Positions 1 to 7,032 of a stretch of 64,000 nucleotides of DNA are shown piece after piece. Where the stretch lies: NCBI GenBank assembly GCA_902536305.1, contig CACAWX010000002.1:1-64000 (forward strand), in the 5' to 3' direction. The position numbers were made by a program, and so were the translations under genes. The DNA comes from an uncultured Pelagibacteraceae bacterium (GTDB taxonomy: Bacteria > Pseudomonadota > Alphaproteobacteria > Pelagibacterales > Pelagibacteraceae). The first letter of the stretch is position 1. Each line of letters starts with the position of its first letter. The notes beneath the pieces are model-generated. The model saw only the letters and a program-made list of their open reading frames with translations, ran no database searches and was not told the origin of the DNA.

Positions 1-548
1 TGCTCCCAATTTTTCAATAATTTAGGTAAATCTTTTTTGTTATGATAACTTCCTTCCCCAATTTGCTCGGAGGAATTAAATGTTTGATTGATAATATTAT
101 CAATATTAATTAAAAATAAATTTTCTATTTCATTGATAAGTACTTTATAAGTTTTAGAAAATGTAAGAGTTTGTTTTTTTTTGGATAATTCAAAATTAAT
201 TTGTTTTTGATAAATTATTTTTCCTGTATCAATACCACAATCCACTTGATGAATTGTTATACCAGAAGGTGTGTTTTCAGCAAAAGACCAAAAATTAGGA
301 TGAGCACCTTTGTTATAGGGCAAAAAACTAATATGTAAATTAATTATCGGATATTTAAGATTATCAATAATATCTTTATCTATTATATGGCGATAACCAA
401 AACTAATAATAGAATTAAATTTTTTTGCTGTATTTAAATTAATTTTTTTTTGCGTTTGTTTTACACTCCATTTTTTTTTATGGAATTGAATTTTGTCAAT
501 AAGAGATGTTTGTTCATTATTATATCCTAGAAAGAGAATCTTTTTCAT
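1..548 (-). CDS. Formyltransferase-family protein, 3' end outside window
   Basis: Reading leftward from an ATG at 548 the frame stays open to the window edge, so the C-terminus is missing. The visible 182 residues resemble the formyl transferase (GART / methionyl-tRNA formyltransferase) fold: an N-terminal MKKILFLGYN strand, then NLHISFLPYNKGAHP (residues 70-84) with the family Asn70 and His72, and SGITIHQVDCGIDTGKII with catalytic-type Asp107. Members of this size that act outside tRNA charging usually N-formylate amino sugars of surface polysaccharides using 10-formyl-THF. That role is inferred, helped by the FkbM methyltransferase nearby. It is the leftmost visible cassette beyond the repeat at 568-589. 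A true Fmt is unlikely because the N-terminal region is too short and divergent. Confidence 0.75.
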   Translation of the reverse strand, partial: MKKILFLGYNNEQTSLIDKIQFHKKKWSVKQTQKKINLNTAKKFNSIISFGYRHIIDKDIIDNLKYPIINLHISFLPYNKGAHPNFWSFAENTPSGITIHQVDCGIDTGKIIYQKQINFELSKKKQTLTFSKTYKVLINEIENLFLINIDNIINQTFNSSEQIGEGSYHNKKDLPKLLKNWE

Positions 549-567
549 ATAGAAATATTTACAAATA

Positions 568-589
568 GGGGCGTTCTGTTGCCAGGTGC
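568..589 (-). repeat. tmRNA 3'-end repeat, copy 4
   Basis: A 22-base direct repeat containing the invariant core GTTCTGTTGCCA. It is identical over its length to the end of the tmRNA gene at 2726-2747. It separates the formyltransferase from the next single-gene segment. Confidence 0.85.
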
Positions 590-660
590 ATCTGACTTTG
601 TAACATTATTCTTTATTATAAACCATTTGCAATTGTATAAAATCTTAAACTTTTAGAGAA

Positions 661-681
661 ATTACGTGTGGATTACGTGTG
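661..681 (+). repeat. Tandem 11-mer, left copy (ATTACGTGTGG unit)
   Basis: Two adjacent units of the form ATTACGTGTG lie just upstream of the gene at 742-1056. A slightly diverged copy of the same double unit lies just downstream at 1070-1090, so the gene is flanked by a second, inner pair of direct repeats. Role unknown. Confidence 0.6.
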
Positions 682-741
682 AAATTTTATGCTAAAATCG
701 TGGGACAAAAAAAATTTTTAAATATAAATAAGGAGGTTTAT

Positions 742-1056
742 ATGGGAATACTAGTCAAAGGTGAAATTACAATCACAAAAGGATTTAAAACCTGGAAAGA
801 GATGGTTTATGCTCAGGACGAAAAATTAAAAGAACATGGAATAAAGTTTATTTTTGCAGGCACACAAAAAGATGATCCATCAAAACTACATACAGTAATG
901 CAATTTCCAAATATGGAAGCACTCCAATCTTTTAGGGATGATAAGCAACTTACTGAGAAAAGAAGGGAAGCCGGAGCTGTAATAGAAACTGCTGTAATGA
1001 CACCAATTTCAGATGAGCATCTTACTAACTATCCAGATGCATATTCTAAACACTAA
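742..1056 (+). CDS. Small single-domain protein, DUF3764/ABM-like
   Basis: The start is set at ATG 742 because AAGGAGG lies just upstream at 730-736. A GTG at 679 in the same frame would add an unconserved-looking tail and overlap the 661-681 repeat. The 104-residue product has the look of a dimeric alpha-beta barrel protein: a first strand (GILVKGEITIT), a helix (FKTWKEMVYAQDEKLKEHG), the strand KFIFAGTQKDDPSKLHTVMQF, then a helix and a final strand. It most resembles small DUF3764-type proteins common in marine bacteria. There is no signal peptide and no catalytic motif I recognise. It is the only gene of its cassette (590-1147). Confidence 0.7.
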   Translation: MGILVKGEITITKGFKTWKEMVYAQDEKLKEHGIKFIFAGTQKDDPSKLHTVMQFPNMEALQSFRDDKQLTEKRREAGAVIETAVMTPISDEHLTNYPDAYSKH

Positions 1057-1069
1057 TGGTTTATAAAAA

Positions 1070-1090
1070 ATTACGTGTAGATTACATGCA
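1070..1090 (+). repeat. Tandem 11-mer, right copy
   Basis: A diverged copy of the double 11-mer at 661-681 (ATTACGTGTAG followed by ATTACATGCA), placed 13 bases after the stop codon of the 742-1056 gene. Confidence 0.55.
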
Positions 1091-1147
1091 ACAAGGTAAC
1101 ATAATTCTAATCGGTATTATTAATCAAAGATAATTATAAATTTGAAA

Positions 1148-1168
1148 GGGTCGTTCTGTTGCCAAGGG
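1148..1168 (-). repeat. tmRNA 3'-end repeat, copy 3
   Basis: It contains GTTCTGTTGCCA and matches the tmRNA-end repeat except near both edges (GGGTC and CCAAGGG). It is the most diverged copy in the row. Confidence 0.75.
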
Positions 1169-1175
1169 ATTTATA

Positions 1176-1487
1176 TTAACAACCTTTTTTCTCTTTAATT
1201 CTATTTAAATGCAAAGCTCTCTCTTTAGCAGCAATTACTGCTTCCTCAACATTTTTCATTGTTATACCTGCACCAGGAAGAAAAAATAATATTGCCCCAA
1301 CATTATGTGGAGAACTCATTTTTTTTGCCTCTTGTGCTTCAAGTGCATACTTATTAGCTATTTCAATTTCTTTACTTAATTCTTCACAAGTTAGCTTGTT
1401 ATCATTCGGGCCTATAATATTTACTACTGTTGGAGTTGCGCAAGCTGTAAGGATAAATATAAATAATGTTATAATTGTTTTTTTCAT
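1176..1487 (-). CDS. Small lipoprotein, unknown function
   Basis: A 103-residue protein with an N-terminal signal sequence MKKTIITLFIFILTAC ending in a lipobox (LTAC, Cys16), so it should be lipid-anchored. After the Cys come a short Asn/Pro-rich linker, the charged segment KLTCEELSKEIEIANKYALEAQEAKK, a hydrophobic stretch with small residues (VGAILFFLPGAGITM) and a charged C-terminus ending in KKGC. This plan, helix plus a glycine-containing hydrophobic patch, occurs in many small alphaproteobacterial lipoproteins without assigned function. It fills almost all of the 327-base segment between repeats 3 and 2, and no separate promoter is evident. Confidence 0.7.
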   Translation of the reverse strand: MKKTIITLFIFILTACATPTVVNIIGPNDNKLTCEELSKEIEIANKYALEAQEAKKMSSPHNVGAILFFLPGAGITMKNVEEAVIAAKERALHLNRIKEKKGC

Positions 1488-1495
1488 ATTTCAAA

Positions 1496-1517
1496 GGGGC
1501 GTTCTGTTGCCAGGCGC
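1496..1517 (-). repeat. tmRNA 3'-end repeat, copy 2
   Basis: Matches the tmRNA-end copy at 21 of 22 positions (GGCGC instead of GGTGC near the right edge) and contains the invariant GTTCTGTTGCCA. Confidence 0.82.
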
Positions 1518-1533
1518 TCAAACCTAGTTTATT

Positions 1534-2304
1534 TCATAAGTTAAATTTTGATTTGTTTAGAAAGAGTATGTCAGCAAAAAAAATTGATCCACCAAAAAGA
1601 GAATTATTGTGCAGTTCAATCCCGCTAAAACGATAGTTATATGGTAATAAATATTTTTCTATATCACTAAAATTTACATATTTTTCATAGACGTTGCTAA
1701 AGACAATCTCTATTTCTATTGCATCAATTTTTTGATTTTTAATCATATTTTCACAACCCATAAGCACTTTTTGTTCATACAATTGAGTATCTATTTTCAT
1801 AATATTGATATTATTTATAGAGTTTGTATTACAATAAGAGTCTACGGTATCTACATTAACCTCAATTTTTTTTGTGATATAGTTTTCTTTATCAATACCT
1901 AATTGTTCACTTCTTAGACTCAACCAGTCTGAGTCTTTTTTTATTTCAAAAAAAGAGGAATTTCCTGAATGACCTGCAATATTTAAAGTTTTTTTTTGTT
2001 TTTTATCCCCAACTGCAAGGTTAACTAAACTAATATTATCATAATTATTGTACTTTTTTTTTAAATAATTGAATTCTTCAGGTAATGGCTCAAAAGAATG
2101 AATTAAAGAGTTTTGATAAATTTTTAAAAACCTATCTATTGATTGACCCTTATTTGCCCCAATATCAAAAATTATAGGTTTATCATTTTTAATTATTTTT
2201 CGGTATATTTTATCAAAAGTTAAATAATTTATTTCCCTCTCATTTGGTTTTCTTCTTATTTCAAATCCAACCATATTAAAAATATTTTTTATCAGTTTTT
2301 TCAT
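1534..2304 (-). CDS. FkbM family SAM-dependent methyltransferase
   Basis: 256 residues. The FkbM-type Rossmann core starts at residue 43 with PIIFDIGANKGQS (SAM-binding loop, Asp47). Then come HSFEPLPEEFNYL (the acidic ribose-binding strand), SLVNLAVGDK, a Gly-rich GHSGNSSFF segment, and VDTVDSYC...INIMKIDTQLYEQKVLMG, the family's 'KIDTQGxE' motif with Gln-Leu-Tyr in place of Gln-Gly. The family usually O-methylates sugars or other small hydroxyl acceptors and is frequent in surface-polysaccharide islands; the actual substrate cannot be read. It is the sole gene between repeats 2 and 1. Its many AAA/TTT codons make it even more AT-rich than the core genes to the right. Confidence 0.88.
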   Translation of the reverse strand: MKKLIKNIFNMVGFEIRRKPNEREINYLTFDKIYRKIIKNDKPIIFDIGANKGQSIDRFLKIYQNSLIHSFEPLPEEFNYLKKKYNNYDNISLVNLAVGDKKQKKTLNIAGHSGNSSFFEIKKDSDWLSLRSEQLGIDKENYITKKIEVNVDTVDSYCNTNSINNINIMKIDTQLYEQKVLMGCENMIKNQKIDAIEIEIVFSNVYEKYVNFSDIEKYLLPYNYRFSGIELHNNSLFGGSIFFADILFLNKSKFNL

Positions 2305-2317
2305 AGATAATTATTAA

Positions 2318-2338
2318 GGGTGTTCTGTTGCCAGGTCC
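2318..2338 (-). repeat. tmRNA 3'-end repeat, copy 1
   Basis: GGGTGTTCTGTTGCCAGGTCC, one base shorter than the tmRNA copy and with edge changes, but it keeps the invariant core GTTCTGTTGCCA. Confidence 0.78.
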
Positions 2339-2362
2339 CTTAAATATTAGTTAATATATTGA

Positions 2363-2722
2363 ATGTACGAATTATTTGCAAATCTTACTTTAATTATACA
2401 TTTAACTTTTATTTTATTTGTTATTTTTGGAGGATTACTTTTTTTTATTTTTTCAAAAATTATCTATATTCACTTCCCAGCATTATTATGGGGAATTTAT
2501 ATAGAACTAACTAATTCTGTTTGTCCATTAACTTATCTCGAAAATTGGTTTTTGTATAAAGGAGAATTAACAACCTATTCTAATGATTTTATTAACAACT
2601 ATCTTTTTCCAATAATTTATCCTGAGAGCTTAACTAATGAAATTCAAATATATCTTGGTATATCACTGATAGTTATAAATATTTTAATTTACGGATTAAT
2701 TTATAAAAGTTTTAAGAGATAA
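2363..2722 (+). CDS. DUF2784 family membrane protein
   Basis: 119 residues with about three membrane segments: residues 7-30, 36-50 and 95-115. The signature HFPALLWGIYIELTNSVCPLTYLENWF matches the DUF2784 hallmark (H-x-P-A-x-x-W-G-x-x-x-E-x-x-x-x-x-CPLTxLEN), and NNYLFPIIYPESLT matches the family's C-terminal part. Function of the family is unknown. The gene ends four bases before the tmRNA 3' end on the opposite strand, so the two are convergent, and it fills the cassette immediately next to ssrA. Confidence 0.85.
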   Translation: MYELFANLTLIIHLTFILFVIFGGLLFFIFSKIIYIHFPALLWGIYIELTNSVCPLTYLENWFLYKGELTTYSNDFINNYLFPIIYPESLTNEIQIYLGISLIVINILIYGLIYKSFKR

Positions 2723-2725
2723 TAA

Positions 2726-2747
2726 GGGGCGTTCTGTTGCCAGGTGC
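2726..2747 (-). repeat. Repeat copy 0: native 3' end of the tmRNA gene
   Basis: This copy is the end of the tmRNA coding piece. Its GCCCC pairs with GGGGC just upstream in the RNA to form a terminal hairpin. The other four copies carry the loop and the 3' arm but not the 5' GGGGC arm, which marks this one as the parental sequence. Confidence 0.85.
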
Positions 2748-2779
2748 CCCGGACCCCGTTACCTAATTAACAATGTTAA

Positions 2780-2809
2780 TTAAGCTGCAAGTGCGTAACT
2801 TTCGTTAGC
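2780..2809 (-). other. tmRNA proteolysis-tag reading frame (ANESYALAA)
   Basis: Resume codon GCT, then AAC GAA AGT TAC GCA CTT GCA GCT TAA, giving ANESYALAA. This corresponds to the E. coli tag ANDENYALAA with one residue fewer, and the C-terminal ALAA is the ClpXP recognition end. Confidence 0.92.
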
Positions 2810-2989
2810 ATTTGTAAATTAGCCCGTTACGTCGGAACCATCTCGTACGAAAGAATAGCCTTTAGACATCCGTCGATCCTAATTCACCCCCATAAGTTGT
2901 AAATGGTGGAGGTGGTGGGTACTGCCCCCACGTCCGTAATGTTTATTACGAAATTCGTTTATCGTCATAGTTGGAAAACCAACCCTATT

Positions 2990-3017
2990 AATATAAAACT
3001 CTTTAGCAGAGATTCAA
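2990..3017 (-). promoter_or_regulatory. Promoter for the tmRNA gene
   Basis: Minus strand: -35 TTGAAT (3012-3017), 16-base spacer, -10 TATATT (2990-2995). The start would fall near 2983-2985, just before the first acceptor-piece hairpin. Confidence 0.6.
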
Positions 3018-3031
3018 TAAATTATTTCAAA

Positions 3032-3979
3032 ATGAAACTTACAACAGAACAAAAGCAAGAAATTGCAGATCAACAAGCCCAAAAACACGAAACTAAAAGA
3101 GTTACCTCTCTTGAATTAGAAAAGATACTTTATGATGCTTTACCCGTTTTAGATCATGGTTTTGTAAGAGTTGTAGACTATATGGGAGACGATAGTTCCA
3201 TTGTTCAATCTGCAAGAGTTTCTTATGGAAAAGGAACAAAAAAAGTTTCTACTGATGAGGGATTAATTAAATATTTGATGAGACACTGGCATTCTACACC
3301 ATTTGAAATGTGTGAAATAAAATACCACGTCAAACTTCCAATCTTTATTGCTCGACAATGGATCAGACATAGAACTGCAAACGTAAATGAATATTCAGCT
3401 AGATATTCAATTTTAGATAAAGAATTTTATATTCCAGCAAAAGATCAATTATCAGCTCAATCAACTTCAAATAGACAAGGAAGAGGAGATTTAATTACTG
3501 GAGAGCAAGCTGATGAAGTTTTAAAAATTTTAAAAGATGATGCAACTAGAACCTATGATAATTACGAGAAAATGCTAAATGAAAGATTTGATGGCTCAAC
3601 AATTGATGAAGGCAAATCAGGTCTCGCAAGAGAATTAGCTAGAATGAATTTAACTTTAAATTCATACACACAGTGGTATTGGAAAACAGATTTATTAAAT
3701 CTACTTAACTTTTTATTTTTAAGAGCAGACAGTCATGCTCAATACGAGATAAGAGTTTATGCAGAAACTATGTTAGATACAGTTAAAAAATGGGTGCCAA
3801 TAACCCATTCAGCATTTTTAGATTATAGAGTGGGAGCAGTTCATGTTTCAGCTAAAGGTAAAAAAGTTATCCAACAAATGGCCAAAGGTGAAAAAGTAAG
3901 TCATGAAAGTTCAGGTCTTTCAAAAAGAGAATGGAATGAACTAATGACTTCTTTTGATTTTATTGAAAAGATTGTTTGA
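3032..3979 (+). CDS. thyX: Flavin-dependent thymidylate synthase
   Basis: Makes dTMP from dUMP using FAD, NADPH and methylene-THF. The ThyX motif [15 protein letters not shown] lies at residues 112-126 of the 315-residue product chosen here, and further family blocks follow ([33 protein letters not shown]). The start is placed at ATG 3032 (MKLTTEQ). The frame is open to 2903, but that extension would lie inside the tmRNA acceptor piece. It is transcribed away from ssrA across a spacer of about 46 bases, and its end overlaps the convergent mrp gene by 20 bases. No Shine-Dalgarno sequence is visible. Confidence 0.95.
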   Translation: MKLTTEQKQEIADQQAQKHETKRVTSLELEKILYDALPVLDHGFVRVVDYMGDDSSIVQSARVSYGKGTKKVSTDEGLIKYLMRHWHSTPFEMCEIKYHVKLPIFIARQWIRHRTANVNEYSARYSILDKEFYIPAKDQLSAQSTSNRQGRGDLITGEQADEVLKILKDDATRTYDNYEKMLNERFDGSTIDEGKSGLARELARMNLTLNSYTQWYWKTDLLNLLNFLFLRADSHAQYEIRVYAETMLDTVKKWVPITHSAFLDYRVGAVHVSAKGKKVIQQMAKGEKVSHESSGLSKREWNELMTSFDFIEKIV

Positions 3980-4787
3980 TTTTTTTTGCTATTTCTATAA
4001 ATAATTTAGATACCTCATGATCTGGATCTGAATGAGTTAAAGGATCACCTTTATCAGCTGAGACTCTCAAATCTTGATGAATTGGTAAATGACCTAAAAA
4101 TTCTTTATTAAATTCCTTTGCAGTTTTTTCTACTCCACTTTCGCCAAATATTTTATACTGTTTTCCATCATCTCCTTTGAAATAGCTCATATTGTCGATT
4201 AAACCTAAAATCTTAACACCTGTTTTATCAAACATTTGAATTCCTCTTTTTACATCTAGTAACGCTAAATCCTGTGGAGTTGATACAATTATTGCCCCAT
4301 CAACTTTAACTTCTTGAGCAAAAGTTAATTGGGTGTCTCCAGTGCCTGGCGGCATATCAATAATAATCACATCTCTATCTTTCCATAAAACTTTTTGTGT
4401 CATCGTCTTAATTGCGCTTATGACCATGGGACCTCTCCAAATCATTGGTGTTTGTTCATCAACTAAAAATCCCATAGACATGAATTGAGCATCATACTTC
4501 TCTAAAGGCATCATTGCTTTACCATCTTCACTTTTTGGTTTTTCATTTAAATCTATTAACTTTGGAAGTGATGGTCCGTATACGTCAGCATCCAAGATAC
4601 CAATTTTTAGTCCTAAACTTTGTAACGCAAATGCAATATTTATCGCTACGGTAGATTTACCTACACCTCCCTTTGCACTTGAGACTAAAATAGCAAACTT
4701 TGTTCCATTTATTGGAGTTTTAATAAATTTCTTAGGAGCAAGCTTTTCTTTAACTGCCCGGTCTATTTCTTCTTTTTTTTCGGTCAT
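3960..4787 (-). CDS. mrp: Mrp/NBP35-type P-loop ATPase (Fe-S carrier family)
   Basis: 275 residues from ATG 4787; a longer open frame would run into the divergent hflK gene. The deviant Walker [11 protein letters not shown] is at 37-46, with [27 protein letters not shown] and [15 protein letters not shown], all diagnostic of the Mrp/ApbC family that holds and transfers iron-sulfur clusters. One thing is odd. After DNMSY the family normally has a CxxC pair that binds the cluster, but here the segment reads [14 protein letters not shown], with no Cys. The N-terminal DUF59 (MIP18-like) domain of longer Mrp proteins is also absent. The call to the family is secure; the cluster-carrier role is less so. 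Confidence 0.9.
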   Translation of the reverse strand: MTEKKEEIDRAVKEKLAPKKFIKTPINGTKFAILVSSAKGGVGKSTVAINIAFALQSLGLKIGILDADVYGPSLPKLIDLNEKPKSEDGKAMMPLEKYDAQFMSMGFLVDEQTPMIWRGPMVISAIKTMTQKVLWKDRDVIIIDMPPGTGDTQLTFAQEVKVDGAIIVSTPQDLALLDVKRGIQMFDKTGVKILGLIDNMSYFKGDDGKQYKIFGESGVEKTAKEFNKEFLGHLPIHQDLRVSADKGDPLTHSDPDHEVSKLFIEIAKKIKQSFQ

Positions 4788-4806
4788 AATACCGCTTCTT
4801 CTTAAC

Positions 4807-4836
4807 TTGTTTTTATAAGAAAAGTCACTATATAAA
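4807..4836 (+). promoter_or_regulatory. Promoter of hflK, probably leaderless
   Basis: -35 TTGTTT (4807-4812), 18-base spacer, -10 TATAAA (4831-4836), then GTGAC and the ATG at 4842. The expected transcription start coincides with the start codon, and no ribosome site precedes it. Confidence 0.5.
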
Positions 4837-4841
4837 GTGAC

Positions 4842-5954
4842 ATGAGTTTCAAGGACAAGATATTTAAGAACCAATCTCCGTGGGGAACACCTCCAGGAGG
4901 AGGCGGTCGCTCGCCAGGGGGCAATGGATCAGGGACAAGACAAGATCCACCAAGTCTTGATGATATTATAAAAAATTTTCAAAAAACAATTAATAAATTT
5001 TCTGGCGGTAAATCAGGTGGCTCAAGACCAATAATAATTGGCTTATTAATTATTTTAGGACTTTACGTTGCTAGCGGTCTTTACCGAGTATTACCAGACG
5101 AGCAAGGTGTCGTTTTAAGATTTGGTAAATTTGTAAATACAACTCAGCCAGGATTGCACTATCATTTGCCGATGCCTGTTGAGAGAGTGTTAACTCCAAA
5201 AGTTACAAAAGTTAATCGAGTTGACGTTGGCTTTAGACCAGCGAGTGATAGCGGAAGATCATCTGGCGTTGGTAATGTTCCAGAAGAAAGTTTAATGCTT
5301 ACAGGAGATGAAAATATCGTTGATATAAACTATTCAGTATTTTGGGTAATAAAAGATGCTGGTAAGTTTTTATTTAATATTCAAAGTCCAGTAGAGACAG
5401 TAAAAGCAACTTCTGAAACAGCGATGAGAGAAGTTATTGCTAAAAATAATATACAAACGATTTTAACTGAGGGAAGAGCAAATATAGAAGTAGAGGTACA
5501 AGAAATTACACAACAAATTCTAGATGAGTATCAGTCAGGCATTCAAATTACACAAGTCCAAACCCAACAAGCTGATCCGCCGGAACAAGTTATTGATGCT
5601 TTTAGAGATGTACAGGCCGCAAGAGCCGATAGAGAAAGATCTAAAAACGAAGCCGAAGCTTATGCTAACGATGTGATACCAAGAGCACGAGGAGAAGCGG
5701 AACAAGTTTTACAACAAGCAGAAGCTTACAAAAAAGAAGTTGTTGCTAAAGCTGAAGGTGAAGCAAGTAGATTTTCTGCGATTTATAATGAGTACAGAAA
5801 TGCAAAACAAGTTACTCAAGAGAGAATGTATTTAGAGACAATGGAAAAAGTTTTAGCGGATATTGATAAAGTTATTATAGATAAAGAGTCTGGTTCAGGT
5901 GTTGTACCTTACTTACCATTACCAGAATTAAAAAAATCGGGGAGCACAAACTAA
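4842..5954 (+). CDS. hflK: HflK, membrane SPFH protein of the FtsH modulator complex
   Basis: 370 residues. A Gly/Pro-rich cytoplasmic N-terminus (WGTPPGGGGRSPGGNGSG) is typical of HflK. One membrane span follows at about 63-82 (RPIIIGLLIILGLYVASGLY), then the SPFH/band-7 domain (LPDEQGVVLRFGKF...QPGLHYHLPMPVERV) and a long charged helix rich in Ala/Glu (RDVQAARADRERSKNEAEAYAND). With HflC it forms the large periplasmic-side assembly around the FtsH protease and tunes membrane-protein turnover. The stop overlaps the hflC start by one base, so the two are surely co-translated. The neighbourhood hflK-hflC-DUF2065-Do protease is a standard alphaproteobacterial order. Confidence 0.96.
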   Translation: MSFKDKIFKNQSPWGTPPGGGGRSPGGNGSGTRQDPPSLDDIIKNFQKTINKFSGGKSGGSRPIIIGLLIILGLYVASGLYRVLPDEQGVVLRFGKFVNTTQPGLHYHLPMPVERVLTPKVTKVNRVDVGFRPASDSGRSSGVGNVPEESLMLTGDENIVDINYSVFWVIKDAGKFLFNIQSPVETVKATSETAMREVIAKNNIQTILTEGRANIEVEVQEITQQILDEYQSGIQITQVQTQQADPPEQVIDAFRDVQAARADRERSKNEAEAYANDVIPRARGEAEQVLQQAEAYKKEVVAKAEGEASRFSAIYNEYRNAKQVTQERMYLETMEKVLADIDKVIIDKESGSGVVPYLPLPELKKSGSTN

Positions 5955-6829
5955 TGAAAGTTGTTAAATTTATAATTCCAGCAATAGTTTTAATCGCTGT
6001 TGTTATATTTCAATCATTATTTATTGTACAAGAAATCAGTCAAGCTATAGTTCTTCAGTTTGGTGATCCAAAGAAGATTGTCACGAAAGCTGGCTTAAAT
6101 TTCAAACTACCATTTATTCAAAACGTGGTTTTCTTAGATAAAAGAATTTTAAATTTAGATAACGAGCCAGAAGAAGTTATCGCGGCCGACCAAAAAAGAT
6201 TAATCGTAGATGCAATAGCAAGATTTAAAATTGTAGATCCTTTAAAATTTTATATTTCAGTTGGAAACGAGAGAGTTGCAAGATCAAGACTTTCTACAAT
6301 AATAAATTCAAGAATAAGGGGTGTGCTTGGAACACAAGAATTAGCTACTCTTTTATCTACTGACAGAACTAAGCAAATGTCAATTATTCAAAACGATGTA
6401 AATACCGAGGCAAAAAACTTTGGAATAGAAATTGTTGATGTAAGAATTAAAAGAGCTGACTTACCCCCAGCAAACAGTGAAGCGATTTATTTAAGAATGC
6501 AAACTGAGAGAGAAAGAGAAGCTAAAGAATTTAGAGCACAAGGAGCAGAGATTGCACAGAAAATTAGATCAACAGCAGATAAAGACGTTACAGTAATCTT
6601 AGCTGAAGCAAATAAAAAATCAGAAATCATGAAAGGTGAAGGCGATGGTTTAAGGAATAAAATTTTTGCTGATGCCTTTGGACAAGACCCTCAATTCTTT
6701 GCATTCTATCGAGCCATGCAAGCCTACGAAAAAGCTTTAATTGGAGGAGAAACTTCTCTTGTACTATCTCCAGATAGCGAATTTTTTAAATTCTTTGGCA
6801 AAGCAATGAAGCCAGCCGTCAAAAGATAA
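5954..6829 (+). CDS. hflC: HflC, partner of HflK
   Basis: 291 residues. An N-terminal membrane anchor at 4-24 (VKFIIPAIVLIAVVIFQSLFI) is followed by a band-7 domain (VQEISQAIVLQFGDPKKIVTKAGLNFKLPFIQNVVFLDKRIL), the family block DADQKRLIVDAIARFKI in variant form (AADQKRLIVDAIARFKI), and a helix with KEFRAQGAEIAQKIRSTADKDVTVILAEA. The C-terminal FFAFYRAMQAYEKAL segment is conserved in HflC. It directly follows hflK. Confidence 0.96.
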   Translation: MKVVKFIIPAIVLIAVVIFQSLFIVQEISQAIVLQFGDPKKIVTKAGLNFKLPFIQNVVFLDKRILNLDNEPEEVIAADQKRLIVDAIARFKIVDPLKFYISVGNERVARSRLSTIINSRIRGVLGTQELATLLSTDRTKQMSIIQNDVNTEAKNFGIEIVDVRIKRADLPPANSEAIYLRMQTEREREAKEFRAQGAEIAQKIRSTADKDVTVILAEANKKSEIMKGEGDGLRNKIFADAFGQDPQFFAFYRAMQAYEKALIGGETSLVLSPDSEFFKFFGKAMKPAVKR

Positions 6830-6843
6830 TAAAATATAGATTT

Positions 6844-7032
6844 GTGGGAGAGCTTATTACAGCAATAGGATTGCTTTTTTTTATAGAAGGTTTGTTTCTC
6901 GCCATTTTCCCGTCAAGAATAAAAAATATGTTAGAGTTAATCAAAAATACACCAGAAAACAAACTGAGATCTTTTGGTGTAGTTTTTTTGATTATCGGTT
7001 TTTTAATAATTTGGTATATAAAAAGTTTATGA
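6844..7032 (+). CDS. DUF2065 small inner-membrane protein
   Basis: 62 residues starting at GTG 6844, with two membrane helices (about 3-24 and 42-60). The family pattern is GLLFFIEGLFLAIFPSRIKNMLE followed by LRSFGVVFLIIGFLIIW (DUF2065, E. coli YjeT type). Function is unknown, but it sits between hflC and the Do protease in many alphaproteobacteria. Its stop (TGA 7030-7032) overlaps the protease ATG at 7029, so translation is probably coupled. Confidence 0.88.
   Translation: MGELITAIGLLFFIEGLFLAIFPSRIKNMLELIKNTPENKLRSFGVVFLIIGFLIIWYIKSL

Larger units (their letters stand above)
2726..2985 (-). ncRNA. ssrA: Transfer-messenger RNA, circularly permuted two-piece form
   Basis: Read on the minus strand, the acceptor piece comes first: a hairpin at 2970-2983, a second hairpin at 2935-2950, then a T-arm (stem GTGGG/CCCAC around the loop GGCAGTA), CACCTCC, A and CCA (2904-2906). 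A 12-base intervening segment (2892-2903) follows. The coding piece then opens with GGGGGTG (2885-2891), which pairs with CACCTCC of the acceptor strand (one G-U). Next come GAATTAGGATCGACGG, as in other tmRNAs, and the tag frame. This order, 3' half before 5' half, is the permuted arrangement known from alphaproteobacteria, where the precursor is processed into two RNAs held together by pairing. The T-loop departs from the usual TTCRANN. The exact 5' end is estimated from the promoter. Confidence 0.92.

Noticed and set aside
568-589. Remnant of a 5S rRNA 3' end
   Set aside because: The GCCAGG ending recalls 5S rRNA, and a SAR11 variable region lies near rRNA genes, but the match to the tmRNA 3' end is exact over the whole repeat.
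568-2747. CRISPR array or integron cassette array
   Set aside because: Spacers are 327-800 bases and each contains a gene, so not CRISPR. The repeats lack the imperfect palindrome of attC sites, gene orientation is mixed, and no IntI is seen; similarity to integrons is only in layout.
2903-3031. N-terminal extension of ThyX
   Set aside because: The frame is open but lies within the tmRNA acceptor piece and gives a sequence unlike ThyX; ATG 3032 gives a normal start.
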